Assembly: GCA_023269695.1 (NCBI GenBank)
Contig: JAHFPS010000015.1
Coordinates: 1-33,594, forward strand
Origin: Rickettsia sp.
GTDB taxonomy: Bacteria; Pseudomonadota; Alphaproteobacteria; Rickettsiales; Rickettsiaceae
Direction: 5' to 3'
DNA length: 33,594 bases
The position numbers and the translations under genes were made by a program. Position 1 is the first letter of the stretch; each line of letters opens with the position of its first letter. The notes beneath the pieces were generated by a model that was not told the origin of the DNA, searched no databases, and saw only the letters and a program-made list of their open reading frames with translations. Positions 24,723 through 33,511 of the stretch are shown here, in pieces.

Positions 24723-25478
24723 TCAACCACCACGCTCTAACCAATGCCCTTCAGCTGGTGATAAGTCACTTGCCACAGCTCTCCTATCATCAAACACAAA
24801 ACATTCTCCTTGCCATAGATTGCTACGATTATGGGTAACTTCTAAATATTGCAAGATACCACCTTTAAGATGGTACACATCATTAAAACCAAGTTTCTTC
24901 AAATAGGCTGTTGACTTTTCACATCTAATTCCACCAGTGCAATACATAGCTATTTTCTTTCCAACAAGTAAGTCTTTATTTTGTTCTACCCATTTTGGAA
25001 ATTGCTTGAATGTCTCTGTCTTTGGGTCCATAGCCCCTTTAAAAGCACCTATACACACTTCATAGTCATTCCTAGTGTCTATTACTACCACATTATTTTG
25101 GCTAACAAACTTGTCCCAATCCTTTGGCTCAATATACTCTCCCTTAAGATTGGCAATATCAATATCTCCAACTGCCATAGCAATAATTTCTTTTTTAAGC
25201 CTTACTCTTAATTTCTGAAAAGGATGAATATCACAGTAATTTATTTTAATATTTACATCTTCCGCTAACGTAAGGCTGATAACTTCATCAAATAAAAAAC
25301 CTACCTGCTCTTTTGTACCAGAAATTGAACCATTAAACCCTTCAGGAGCTAAAAGAATAGTACCCCTAACCCCTCTTTTCTTGCCAAGATGTAAAATCTT
25401 TGGCAGCAAACCCTCAAGATTTTCTAGCTTAGTAAAACTATAAAAACTTAATACTGATATTTTAACATTATTATCCAT
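24723..25478 (-). CDS. trhO: tRNA uridine(34) hydroxylase TrhO (rhodanese domain, YceA)
   Basis: A 251-aa protein of the YceA/UPF0176 family, which forms 5-hydroxyuridine at tRNA position 34 using oxygen. An N-terminal ferredoxin-like domain ([16 protein letters not shown], 39-54; [20 protein letters not shown], 79-98) is followed by a rhodanese domain (about 125-215) with active-site Cys180 in [12 protein letters not shown]. The C-terminus ends [20 protein letters not shown], which appears natural for the rickettsial branch. It lacks the extra Cys-rich tail of longer homologues. The stop is 4 bases from a repeat tip. Confidence 0.92.
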   Translation of the reverse strand: MDNNVKISVLSFYSFTKLENLEGLLPKILHLGKKRGVRGTILLAPEGFNGSISGTKEQVGFLFDEVISLTLAEDVNIKINYCDIHPFQKLRVRLKKEIIAMAVGDIDIANLKGEYIEPKDWDKFVSQNNVVVIDTRNDYEVCIGAFKGAMDPKTETFKQFPKWVEQNKDLLVGKKIAMYCTGGIRCEKSTAYLKKLGFNDVYHLKGGILQYLEVTHNRSNLWQGECFVFDDRRAVASDLSPAEGHWLERGG

Positions 25479-25544
25479 AGTAAAAATTATATTTTAGAAA
25501 TTTAAAAAGCATATTTATATAATTAACCCGACTAGCTTTACTCC

Positions 25545-25649
25545 GTCATTGCGAGGAGCTACTTTAGTAGCAACGAAGCAATCCATATGCTTATATTATA
25601 AGTTTTTCTGGATTGCTTCGTCGCCACTAAAGTGGCTTCTCGCAATGAC
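25545..25649. repeat. Complete family-A palindrome downstream of htrA
   Basis: From gtcattgcgaggagctactt to gtggcttctcgcaatgac, with inner arms gcaatccat and ggattgcttc. It lies 15 bases past the htrA stop, where it may work as a terminator for htrA and for the divergent gap. A half C-type end (taacccgactagctttac) sits just upstream at 25522. Confidence 0.85.
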
Positions 25650-25663
25650 TCCAAGGTTATAGG

Positions 25664-27220
25664 TCAATTTGTTACCGGCAAAGCTATAAACATAGAAGCA
25701 CCCCGTCTCTGTACCAACAAAATTATATTTTGTTTTTTAATATTTCGTGCATTATCATATAATAAATTTAATTGATCTGTAGAAACTATCGGCTGCTGAT
25801 TGCACGCTACTACTAAATCACCAATTTTAAATTTATAATTTTTCTCATCCTTAGGAAGGTCAGTTACAATAATACCATTGGCTTTACTGCCAATGGCAAA
25901 TTTTCGTTTAAGATTATCGGTTAAATTACTGAAAGTAATATTATTTTTTACAATAGAGGTTTTATCACTCACCTTATCGCTTACTTTTCTAGGCTCTGGT
26001 TCCTCTTCCTGACTAATCTTACCATTTAACTGATGATTCTTGCCATCGCGTACGACAACAATTTTTATCTCTTGTTCAACAGTAGCTTCCGCAATCATCA
26101 CCTGTAACCTTCTTGGACTTTTTATTGGTTGCCCAGCAAACTCTATTATTACATCTCCAGGCTTTATACCAAATTTTTCACCTGAACCATCTTTTTGTAC
26201 TTCCACTACTAATGCTCCCGAGGTTTCTTTTAGCCCAAATCCTTCAGCTATTTCATTAGTTACTTCTTGAATTATTACTCCAAGCCCACCGCGATTAATT
26301 TTCCCATTTTGCCTTAGCTGGTTAACAATTGATCTGGTAGTATTAGATGGAATGGCAAATCCAATACCAATATTAGTTCCAGAAGGCGAGAACATTACCG
26401 TATTGACTCCTATAACTTCGCCATTAATATTAAACATGGGTCCACCAGAATTACCATTATTAATAGCCGCATCAGTTTGTATAAAATCATCTACTATACC
26501 ACTATCAATATCGCGTCCTTTTGAAGATATGATACCAACAGTTACAGTTCCCCCAAGTCTACCAAAAGGATTACCAATCGCAATAACCCAATCCCCTACC
26601 CTAGCCTTACCGGAATCACCAAATTTTACGAAAGGCAAAGGACTTTCTGCCTCAATTTTTAAAAGAGCAAGATCGGTTTTTTGATCACTACCTACCAATT
26701 TAGCTGACATCTCTCTATTATCAGTTAATTTTACGTGTATCTCATCCGCATTAGCAACTACATGATGGTTGGTAACAATAAAACCAGCCGAATCTATAAT
26801 AAAACCAGAGCCAAGGGGAACAGACTTAGGATTTGAATACATCTCATCAAAATTAAAAGGTAGATTAAAACGCTCCAAAAGTTCATTTAAATAATCGAAC
26901 GGAAAATATTCAAAAGATTTTTTATGAAAATCTTCTGATTTCTGGTCTGATTTTTGACTATATTGTACTGTATACACATTTACCACAGCTGGAATAAGTG
27001 GCTCAACAATATCTGCAAAACTATATTTATAGGGTTCAGGTTTTATTGGTACTGACTGTAAATTACTAGATTCCTCAGGAGTAGCGGCATCCTTAGTTAA
27101 TGGAATTTGATTTAACGAAATATTTTCAGCAAAAACAGAAAATGCCAGCCATAGGCTCATCAGCAGAGCTATAACCAAATATTTTAGTAAATTATTACAC
27201 TTAATAATATTTTGAACCAT
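25664..27220 (-). CDS. htrA: Periplasmic serine protease, DegP/HtrA (Do) family
   Basis: A 518-aa envelope protease/chaperone. A signal sequence (KYLVIALLMSLWLAFSVFA, 13-31) is followed by a trypsin-like domain with catalytic His153 (TNHHVV), Asp183 (KTDLALL) and Ser258 (GNSGG). Two PDZ domains follow: about 310-395 (GGLGVIIQEV; GIKPGDVIIEFAGQPI) and about 430-515 (GIIVTDLPKD; KIGDLVVACNQQPI). A Lys/Ser-rich linker, KVSDKVSDKTS, joins them. It follows hflK-hflC on the same strand, a common alphaproteobacterial arrangement for membrane protein quality control, but a palindromic repeat lies in the 248-base gap. Confidence 0.95.
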   Translation of the reverse strand: MVQNIIKCNNLLKYLVIALLMSLWLAFSVFAENISLNQIPLTKDAATPEESSNLQSVPIKPEPYKYSFADIVEPLIPAVVNVYTVQYSQKSDQKSEDFHKKSFEYFPFDYLNELLERFNLPFNFDEMYSNPKSVPLGSGFIIDSAGFIVTNHHVVANADEIHVKLTDNREMSAKLVGSDQKTDLALLKIEAESPLPFVKFGDSGKARVGDWVIAIGNPFGRLGGTVTVGIISSKGRDIDSGIVDDFIQTDAAINNGNSGGPMFNINGEVIGVNTVMFSPSGTNIGIGFAIPSNTTRSIVNQLRQNGKINRGGLGVIIQEVTNEIAEGFGLKETSGALVVEVQKDGSGEKFGIKPGDVIIEFAGQPIKSPRRLQVMIAEATVEQEIKIVVVRDGKNHQLNGKISQEEEPEPRKVSDKVSDKTSIVKNNITFSNLTDNLKRKFAIGSKANGIIVTDLPKDEKNYKFKIGDLVVACNQQPIVSTDQLNLLYDNARNIKKQNIILLVQRRGASMFIALPVTN

Positions 27221-27327
27221 ATCATCTATCTAATTAACACAATCTGTCAATTATTTGCAAAAATTGACCGTAGTTTAAACCTGTCCATTATACTCAAATA
27301 TTTCCTTACAGGAACTTATACGTAAAA

Positions 27328-27426
27328 CGTCATTGCGAGGAGCTACTTTAGTAGCGACGAAGCAATCCAGGAAAGTGATTAGAAATGGATTGCTTCGTCG
27401 GCGGCTCACACCTCCTCGCAATGACG
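27328..27426. repeat. Complete family-A palindrome between hflC and htrA
   Basis: cgtcattgcgaggagctact pairs with cacctcctcgcaatgacg; the inner arms are cgacgaagcaatcca and tggattgcttcgtcg. It is flanked by an F-like fragment (cattatactcaaatatttcc, 27290) and a C-type half end (gctaatcgggttaactaa, 27447). It interrupts what would otherwise be one operon. Confidence 0.85.
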
Positions 27427-27468
27427 CCAGTTTACTATGGCTAAATGCTAATCGGGTTAACTAAATTA

Positions 27469-28326
27469 CTATTTCCCTAAATTTAAATATCTAAATAATT
27501 CTGCTTCTGGGGACAATACAAAAGAAGTATCATCTTTCTTTAAAGTATTTTTATATACTTCCAACGATCTATAAAATTTATAAAATTCTGGATCAACAGA
27601 ATAAGCAAGATTATATATCTTAGCTGATTCTCCATCACCCTCTCCTTTTATGATTTGAGCTTGCATATAAGCCTCAGCAAGCAATATTTTACTTTCTTTG
27701 TCAGCTCTAGATCTTATACGAGCTGCTTCTTCTTGCCCTTCAGCTCTTATTTGAGTTGCCTCTTTTTCACGAGCAGTTTGCATACGACGATAAATTGCCG
27801 CACTATTTTCTTTCGGTAAATCAGCTCTTAAAATTCTAACATCAATTACATCAAGCCCAAAATTTCTTGCCTCTTGATTAACTTGATTTAAGATATTTGA
27901 CATTATCTCAGATCTCTCACTAGTAAGAAGGCTAGTTAAAGGTAATCTACCTATAACTTTTCTCATTGAAGATTCTAGGTTTTTATTAAGCCTAATTTTA
28001 ACACCCTGATAGTTATGAACAGTTTTGTAAAACATCACAGGATTAATAATACGAAACTTAGCAAAAGCATCGACGATTACCCTTTTCCCATCAGAAGCAG
28101 TTAGTTCTTTTGCTTCTGCCTCTACATTTAAGATACGTTTATCAAAAAACTCGACATTTTGAATGAATGGAATCTTAATATTTAATCCAGGACTCTCAAT
28201 TGTCCTTACCGCTTCACCAAATTGAAATACTACAGCAGAATGGCGTTGGTCAACAGTAAACAAAGCACTAATAACTGATAAGAATAATCCAAGAGCTACA
28301 AAACTTATATAATAAATTGTCTTCAT
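27469..28326 (-). CDS. hflC: Membrane protease modulator HflC
   Basis: A 285-aa SPFH/prohibitin-domain protein that, with HflK, forms a membrane cage around FtsH and tunes its proteolysis. One N-terminal membrane segment (YYISFVALGLFLSVISALFTV, 5-25) is followed by the band-7 domain (DQRHSAVVFQFGEAVRTIES; GLNIKIPFIQNVEFFDKRIL) and a long helix with EKEATQIRAEGQEEAARIRS. Length is normal. It starts 5 bases after the hflK stop, so translation is probably coupled. Confidence 0.95.
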   Translation of the reverse strand: MKTIYYISFVALGLFLSVISALFTVDQRHSAVVFQFGEAVRTIESPGLNIKIPFIQNVEFFDKRILNVEAEAKELTASDGKRVIVDAFAKFRIINPVMFYKTVHNYQGVKIRLNKNLESSMRKVIGRLPLTSLLTSERSEIMSNILNQVNQEARNFGLDVIDVRILRADLPKENSAAIYRRMQTAREKEATQIRAEGQEEAARIRSRADKESKILLAEAYMQAQIIKGEGDGESAKIYNLAYSVDPEFYKFYRSLEVYKNTLKKDDTSFVLSPEAELFRYLNLGK

Positions 28327-28331
28327 TTAGA

Positions 28332-29387
28332 CTACTCCTTAATTTTATTTTGCTGAATTGCCATATGTGGCAAAACGCCATTAGTACCCATAATAACCTT
28401 GCTGGTACCCATTAGAACGCTTTCTACAGCTTCTAAGTAAAGGCGATCCTTAGTTATCGATTTATTAGCAACATATTGTGTATAGACAGCAGCAAATCTC
28501 TTACTATCCCCTTCAGCCTTTGAGATAACTTCTTGTCTGTAACCTTCCGCTTCTTGCACTATTTTAGCCGCTTCACCCCTTGCTTTAGGCAAAATATCAT
28601 TATTATAGGATTGTGCCTGATTTATTTCACGTTCTTTATCAGCTTTAGAAGTTTGTACATCCCTATAAGCATCGATTACCTCAGCTGGTGGTTCAGCTTT
28701 TAATAACTGCACTTTCTCAATGCCAACACCAGCATTATAATGGTCAAGGATTTTCTGGGTTAAAGCTTCGATTTTATTAGTAATTTCTTGCTTTTGGTCT
28801 GATAATATTGAAGATATAGGGGTATTGCCGATAACTTCTCTTATCGCACTTTCGGCAACTGTTTTTACCGAATCTTCTGGATTGACAATATTAAAAATAT
28901 ATTTTTCCAAATCACTAATATGCCACATTACGTCACAATTTAGTGCAACAATATTCTCATCGCCAGTAAGCATAGTACTCTCAGCCGTCATAGCTCTTGT
29001 ATTATCCATATTAGGTCTAAGGTTACTTGTTGATCTATAACCAATCTCAATTCTCCGAGATTGGTTTACCTTCTCAACTACTATCTGTTCAAACGGTAAA
29101 GGAAGGTGATAATTCAAACCAGGAGATCCTTTGCGAACAAACTTACCAAACCTCATTACGGCAGCTTCCTCTCCTTCCTTAACTTCATAAACTCCGGAAG
29201 CAAACCAAATAGCAACTAATGATAAAAACACTAATATCATTATGTTGTTGTTGAAACCAAAATTATTAAAAAACTCGTGAAAGTTAAACTTATTCTTTTT
29301 CCTTGGTCTAGTAAATATATTATATTCACTTTTTTCTTCCCCTTCAGAATCTTCCCAAGGGGATTTTTTTAAAATTTGATTAAACAT
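28332..29387 (-). CDS. hflK: Membrane protease modulator HflK
   Basis: A 351-aa partner of HflC. A charged cytoplasmic start (KKSPWEDSEGEEKSEYN) precedes one membrane helix (NIMILVFLSLVAIWFASGVY, 48-67) and the band-7 domain beginning EVKEGEEAAVMRFGKFVRKG. DKEREINQAQSYNNDILPKA and RGEAAKIVQEAEGYRQEVIS form the coiled helix that packs in the ring. It is the first gene of hflK-hflC-htrA. The upstream 229-base gap, shared with divergent terC, would hold both promoters; no clear box was picked. Confidence 0.95.
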   Translation of the reverse strand: MFNQILKKSPWEDSEGEEKSEYNIFTRPRKKNKFNFHEFFNNFGFNNNIMILVFLSLVAIWFASGVYEVKEGEEAAVMRFGKFVRKGSPGLNYHLPLPFEQIVVEKVNQSRRIEIGYRSTSNLRPNMDNTRAMTAESTMLTGDENIVALNCDVMWHISDLEKYIFNIVNPEDSVKTVAESAIREVIGNTPISSILSDQKQEITNKIEALTQKILDHYNAGVGIEKVQLLKAEPPAEVIDAYRDVQTSKADKEREINQAQSYNNDILPKARGEAAKIVQEAEGYRQEVISKAEGDSKRFAAVYTQYVANKSITKDRLYLEAVESVLMGTSKVIMGTNGVLPHMAIQQNKIKE

Positions 29388-29616
29388 TTTTTGCTATTGC
29401 CATTTTGTTAATTTGTATATTATCACTAAATATAGTTAGCACTAATATCTTATATAAAGAAATCTAGTATATAATTATAGCTTGTATCTCTAGCTACGTC
29501 AAGTTCGTTACCAAAAAATGTAGTATTCATAAACGTTATGAAGATATAGAGTTAAAAATCAATAATTTGGGAAAATCAATTCTTCAAATTATTATAGTGA
29601 TTTATAGGAGGAAACT

Positions 29617-30519
29617 TTGACATGGATTGTTTTTTGTATAGTGATTGTAGGTTTACTAATCTATGATCTTGGTTTTGCCAACAAAGAAAATAAGGTATTA
29701 ACCTTCCGCCAAACTATTTATTTTAGTCTTTTTTACTTAATTATAGCATGCCTCTTTGGTATTTTTATTTTCTTTGATATGGGGGGAGAAAAAGCCCGGG
29801 AATATTACACTTGTTTTTTTATAGAAAAGGCCATGTCATTGGATAATATTTTTATTATTTTAATGATTTTTCAGTTTTTTTCTATTCCTTTAATCTATCA
29901 ACACCGAATATTATTTCTGGGGATTCTAGGGGTGATAGTTTCTAGAGGTATAATTATATATTTAGGTGTCATCGTCATCTCGAAATTTTCTTGGTTATTA
30001 TATGTTTTTGCGATTATCCTTATAATTACAGGTATAAAAACTTTTTATATATCAAATAAAAATTTGAAAGTACAAGAATCCTATATTTATAGAATTCTAC
30101 AAAAATACTTTAATCTTACCCCCAAAATTTCTGGTTACAAATTCTTTATTAAAACTAGCAAAGGTATCAGTATTACCCCTCTTCTTGCATCATTAATAAT
30201 GATAGAAATTATGGATATTGTTTTTGCCATTGATAGTATACCAGCAATATTTGCTATCACTAAGGATCCTTATATAATTTATACTTCTAATATTTTTGCC
30301 ATATTAGGTTTACGTGCCTTATTCTTGTGCTTAGCTAATGTTGTTAAGCAATTTAGTTATATAAAATATTCACTAGCATTAATATTAATATTGATTGGTA
30401 TAAAAATATTTGCTGAACATTATGTTAAGATTCCATCTTACACTACGTTGGTTATGACCGTTATTCTTCTGTCACTTGGCATTATTATTTCTATTATTAA
30501 GAAAAGGCATATATACTAA
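29617..30519 (+). CDS. TerC family integral membrane protein
   Basis: A 300-aa polytopic membrane protein (about 8-9 hydrophobic segments) of the TerC/Alx family, linked to manganese and other metal export near the Sec machinery. The family signature acids are present: [20 protein letters not shown] (about 70-89) and [20 protein letters not shown], followed by [15 protein letters not shown]. The start is TTG at 29617, chosen because taggagg ends 5 bases before it and no in-frame ATG is close; the nearby ATG at 29622 is in another frame. The bulk substrate is not known. Confidence 0.9.
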   Translation: MTWIVFCIVIVGLLIYDLGFANKENKVLTFRQTIYFSLFYLIIACLFGIFIFFDMGGEKAREYYTCFFIEKAMSLDNIFIILMIFQFFSIPLIYQHRILFLGILGVIVSRGIIIYLGVIVISKFSWLLYVFAIILIITGIKTFYISNKNLKVQESYIYRILQKYFNLTPKISGYKFFIKTSKGISITPLLASLIMIEIMDIVFAIDSIPAIFAITKDPYIIYTSNIFAILGLRALFLCLANVVKQFSYIKYSLALILILIGIKIFAEHYVKIPSYTTLVMTVILLSLGIIISIIKKRHIY

Positions 30520-30569
30520 TGTACTCACCTTACGCATGGCATTTAAAAGTCATAGAGAAAACAGCCTGG

Positions 30570-30656
30570 CGTCATTGCGAGGAGCCATTTTGTGGCGACA
30601 AAGCAATCCAAGAGCATGGATTGCTTCGTCGACCTACGGTCTTCCTCGCAATGACG
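30570..30656. repeat. Complete family-A palindrome downstream of terC
   Basis: cgtcattgcgaggagccatt pairs with gtcttcctcgcaatgacg, with arms gacaaagcaatcca and tggattgcttcgtcg. It is followed by a half C-type end (attcgggttagctataaag, 30676). In the 420-base gap to acpP there is also a short hairpin, gcataaaatatatttttatgc (arms gcataaaa/ttttatgc), at about 30789. Confidence 0.85.
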
Positions 30657-30763
30657 CCTGAGGTCTCAAGAACTTATTCGGGTTAGCTATAAAGAATAAA
30701 ATTAAAAAGATTAGGTTAGGTAAACATGTCTCTTTAAATTTAAATGTAGAGATTTATAGGTAA

Positions 30764-30772
30764 TGCTATAAT
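30764..30772 (+). promoter_or_regulatory. Candidate extended -10 box upstream of acpP
   Basis: tgctataat is a perfect extended -10 (TGnTATAAT) about 180 bases before acpP. No good -35 lies 17 bases upstream, which an extended -10 can tolerate. Other AT-rich matches exist nearer the gene, so this is one candidate only. Confidence 0.35.
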
Positions 30773-30950
30773 CTTGTTTATTTTACACTGGCATAAAATA
30801 TATTTTTATGCTAGAAGTTTGAAATTGTTGTATCGACTTACTCGAAACTTGCTTATATATAGATTATGTTTATTCTATAACAAGTAACATTATAAGTGGC
30901 TAGAGTTTGAATGTTTTACTAAATTTAATTTATGTTATGAGGTGCTAATT

Positions 30951-31220
30951 ATGAGTGAAAATATAAATATTACACAAAATGTTGTTGATCAAAATATTGT
31001 CGAACAAGATGTTATTGAAATCGTTGCTAGCACATTAAAAGTAAAGAAGGATTTAATCACTCCTGAATCTAGATTTGTTGAGGATCTTAAATCAGATAGT
31101 TTAGATATAGTTGAATTAATGATGGCAATAGAAGCAAAGTATAAATGTGATATACCAGATGAAGAGGCTAGTAAGATTTTAACAGTCTCTAATGTGGTAC
31201 AATACATAATGAAAAAATAA
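30951..31220 (+). CDS. acpP: Acyl carrier protein
   Basis: An 89-aa acidic carrier that holds growing acyl chains on phosphopantetheine attached at the Ser of DSLDIVELMM. RFVEDLKSDSLD and KYKCDIPDEEA are the family blocks; the usual Gly-Ala before DSLD is replaced by Lys-Ser. ATG at 30951 is preferred because gaggtg stands 6 bases before it; a GTG start at 30942 would put that site inside the gene. It is about 12 residues longer at the N-terminus than usual (SENINITQNVVDQNIVEQDV). fabF follows after 19 bases on the same strand. Confidence 0.93.
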   Translation: MSENINITQNVVDQNIVEQDVIEIVASTLKVKKDLITPESRFVEDLKSDSLDIVELMMAIEAKYKCDIPDEEASKILTVSNVVQYIMKK

Positions 31221-31239
31221 TTAATTGATAGCTACAATT

Positions 31240-32499
31240 ATGTCAACTAGAAGAGTAGTTATAACCGGTATCGGACTAATCACACCACTGGGAGTTGGTG
31301 TAAAACCCTCTTGGGATGGTATTATAAATGGACGTAGTGGTATCAAGACAATTACCAGATTTGATACTTCCAACCTTGCTTGTAAAATAGCTGGTATAGT
31401 GGAACATTCAACTGATAATGGCTTTAATCCAGAGAAATTTATTGACCCTCGTAATGTACATAAGATGGATTTATTCATCCAATATGGTATTGCAGCAGCT
31501 ACTGAAGCAATCGAGGATAGTGGGTGGCAAGTAAAAGATGAATTATCAGGAGATAGGACAGGTTTAATACTTGGTTCAGGAATTGGTGGGCTTAAGATGA
31601 TCGAAGAGACATCAGTAAAGTTTCATAAAGAAAATAATGGCAAAGTTAGTCCATTTTTTATTCCCTCTTCATTAATTAATCTCCTTTCAGGTCACGTTTC
31701 CACTAAATACGGATTTACTGGACCAAATCAAGCAGTAGTAACAGCCTGTTCCACTGGTGCCCATGCCATAGGAGATGCTATGCGTATGATTCAATATGGT
31801 AATGTGGATGTTATGATTGCTGGGGGAGCTGAAGCCCCGGTTACTCCGGTTGGGGTGGCAGGATTCGTTGCTGCAAGGGCGTTATCTACTAAATATAATT
31901 CTACACCTGAAATTGCATCAAGACCGTGGGATCAAGATCGTGACGGATTTATAATGGGAGAAGGAGCTGGTGTTGTAGTACTTGAAGAATATGAGCATGC
32001 TCTTAGCAGAAACGCTAAGATTTATGCTGAAATTATTGGATATGGTTCTACTGGAGATGCTTATCATATGACTGCACCTCATCCTGAGGGAAGAGGTGCT
32101 TATAAAGCTATGTTTTATGCTCTTAAAGATGCAAAAATTGATGCAAGTCTTATTGATTATATCAATGCCCACGGTACTTCTACCCAGGTTGGTGATACTA
32201 TTGAGTTACTAGCTGTCCAAAAATTATTTTTGGACGCTAAGCCGAATATTCTTATGTCATCAACGAAATCATCTATCGGCCATTTGCTTGGAGCAACTGG
32301 TAGCGTAGAGTTAATATATTCAATCCTTGCAATACGGGATCAAGTTGCCCCACCAACTCTAAATTTACATAAACCGATGCCAGAAGCAAAAATAGACTTA
32401 GTTCCTTTAGAAGCTAGAAAGGCAAAAATTAATTACGTGCTTTCTAACTCATTTGGCTTTGGTGGAACTAATGCAAGTTTAATTGTTAAGAAAATATAA
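31240..32499 (+). CDS. fabF: 3-oxoacyl-ACP synthase II (KASII)
   Basis: A 419-aa condensing enzyme that extends acyl-ACP with malonyl-ACP. MSTRRVVITGIGLITPLGVG is the natural start, so ATG at 31240 is chosen over an upstream in-frame TTG at 31225. The Cys-His-His triad is complete: Cys170 in VTACSTGAH, His311 in NAHGTSTQVGD and His348 in SSIGHLLGATGS. FGFGGTNASL closes the protein. It is the second gene of acpP-fabF, the standard fatty-acid synthesis pair. Confidence 0.96.
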   Translation: MSTRRVVITGIGLITPLGVGVKPSWDGIINGRSGIKTITRFDTSNLACKIAGIVEHSTDNGFNPEKFIDPRNVHKMDLFIQYGIAAATEAIEDSGWQVKDELSGDRTGLILGSGIGGLKMIEETSVKFHKENNGKVSPFFIPSSLINLLSGHVSTKYGFTGPNQAVVTACSTGAHAIGDAMRMIQYGNVDVMIAGGAEAPVTPVGVAGFVAARALSTKYNSTPEIASRPWDQDRDGFIMGEGAGVVVLEEYEHALSRNAKIYAEIIGYGSTGDAYHMTAPHPEGRGAYKAMFYALKDAKIDASLIDYINAHGTSTQVGDTIELLAVQKLFLDAKPNILMSSTKSSIGHLLGATGSVELIYSILAIRDQVAPPTLNLHKPMPEAKIDLVPLEARKAKINYVLSNSFGFGGTNASLIVKKI

Positions 32500-32570
32500 T
32501 ATACTCAGGTCTTGCGTATACTCAAATGATTTGGAGAATTGCATTTGAAAATGAGGGGCGAGTACATAGT

Positions 32571-32826
32571 CATAGTACCCTACATTTTTTATTATTATAG
32601 TAAAATAGCAAAATTATACCAGACACAAGCGTCATTGCGAGGAGTGCGTAAGCACGACGAAGCAATCCAAAACATATGCTAAACAATATCTTCATATAAA
32701 TTGGATTGCTTCGTCGCCACTTTAGTGGCTCCTCGCAATGACGCTTGGAGATCATCTTTTTTCCTTAAATCAACATGCATACCGAATTATACTTTCACGA
32801 TAGAATAAAAAATGTAGGGTACTATG
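32571..32826. repeat. 256-bp palindromic element with ~22-bp inverted ends and a family-A core
   Basis: Outer arms catagtaccctacatttttt (32571) and aaaaaatgtagggtactatg (ending 32826) pair perfectly over 20 bases or more. The inside A core runs 32629-32744 (agcgtcattgcgaggagtgc ... ggctcctcgcaatgacgct). The right flank atactttcacgatagaat also appears beside the adenosine deaminase stop at about 9812-9840 in inverted form. An F-type end precedes it (gtatactcaaatgatttgga, 32516). Confidence 0.88.
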
Positions 32827-32893
32827 ATAATTTTCTGATATCAAGTACAAAAACTAGGCTGTGCGAAGGAATTTTAAAAATGAGCAAATTTAT

Positions 32894-33060
32894 CTAGACA
32901 CTGTTAACAAAGCTTATTTAATTGGTGAATAAAGTCTTTTTTGCTGCAAATTATAAGATTTTTTTGAAATAGGAATAACTATTCCTGCAAAAATCTTATT
33001 AATTTTCGCTAAAAAATCCATTAATTCATCAATTAAATAAGCTTTGTTAACAGTGTCTAG
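32894..33060. mobile_element. 167-bp MITE-like element with ~37-bp inverted ends
   Basis: The left end ctagacactgttaacaaagc continues with ttatttaattggtgaat, and the right end is its inverted repeat with one mismatch (attcatcaattaaataagct, then ttgttaacagtgtctag). The interior has no coding capacity but forms a further imperfect hairpin (aagatttttttgaaat / gcaaaaatctt). Both ends carry CTAG. This is typical of a non-autonomous element mobilised by a transposase elsewhere. A lone copy of the end is at 19438-19455. Confidence 0.88.
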
Positions 33061-33073
33061 GTGACTTGTAATT

Positions 33074-33511
33074 ATGAGAAATTTCAATCTACCACAAACC
33101 TATAAAGCAATTATGTATAATTTATTTGGTAATCCGTCTGAGGTATTAAAAATTGTTAGATTAGAAGTGCCAACCCCTCTGGATAATGAGTTATTAGTTC
33201 AAATGCATGCATGTGCTATTAATCCTTCGGACTTACTAACGATTAGAGGAAGGTACTCCTACAGAGCGGAATTTCCTAAAATAGCTGGTTTTGAAGGAGT
33301 TGGAACTGTTCGTGCTGCTGGTAACTCTAATAATAATTACCTAGTTGGTAAAAGGGTACTGGCATTAAAAGGAAAAGGTACTTGGCAAGAATATAACATT
33401 ATTCCAGTTCAAGAAGCTGTTTTAATACCTAATAAAATTGATAATAGAACAGCTGCACAATTATATATTAACCCTCTTAGAGCTTGTCCGCAAACTAAAA
33501 TTAAGGTATGA
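33074..33511 (+). pseudogene. MDR-family enoyl reductase / alcohol dehydrogenase, truncated by an IS
   Basis: The first ~135 residues of a medium-chain dehydrogenase/reductase, nearest in style to mitochondrial-type 2-enoyl thioester reductases (MECR/ETR1) or quinone oxidoreductases. It has KAIMYNLFGNPSEVLKIVRL, VQMHACAINPSDLLTIRGRY and FPKIAGFEGVGTVRAAGNSN, with no zinc-ligand Cys/His set. At AAQLYINPL the family normally continues into the NADPH-binding domain, but here the frame runs into an IS end and stops after RACPQTKIKV. The Rossmann domain is absent, so the product cannot bind cofactor. The 3' half may lie beyond the IS outside the window. Confidence 0.82.

Noticed and set aside
24723..24760. 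Truncation of trhO by the adjacent F-type repeat tip
   Set aside because: The end [10 protein letters not shown]...PAEGHWL looks natural for rickettsial homologues, and the repeat begins after the stop.
29617..29624. ATG at 29622 as terC start
   Set aside because: It is out of frame with the membrane protein; TTG at 29617 has an excellent ribosome site.
566..30656. Regularly recurring gtcattgcgagg / cctcgcaatgac units as a possible CRISPR array
   Set aside because: Copies are spread over the whole window, are internally palindromic and lack uniform spacers; no cas gene is present.
30942..30950. GTG start of acpP three codons upstream
   Set aside because: It overlaps the gaggtg ribosome site that is well placed for the ATG at 30951.
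31225..31239. TTG start of fabF five codons upstream
   Set aside because: MSTRRVVITG at 31240 matches the usual family start; the upstream codons add nothing conserved.
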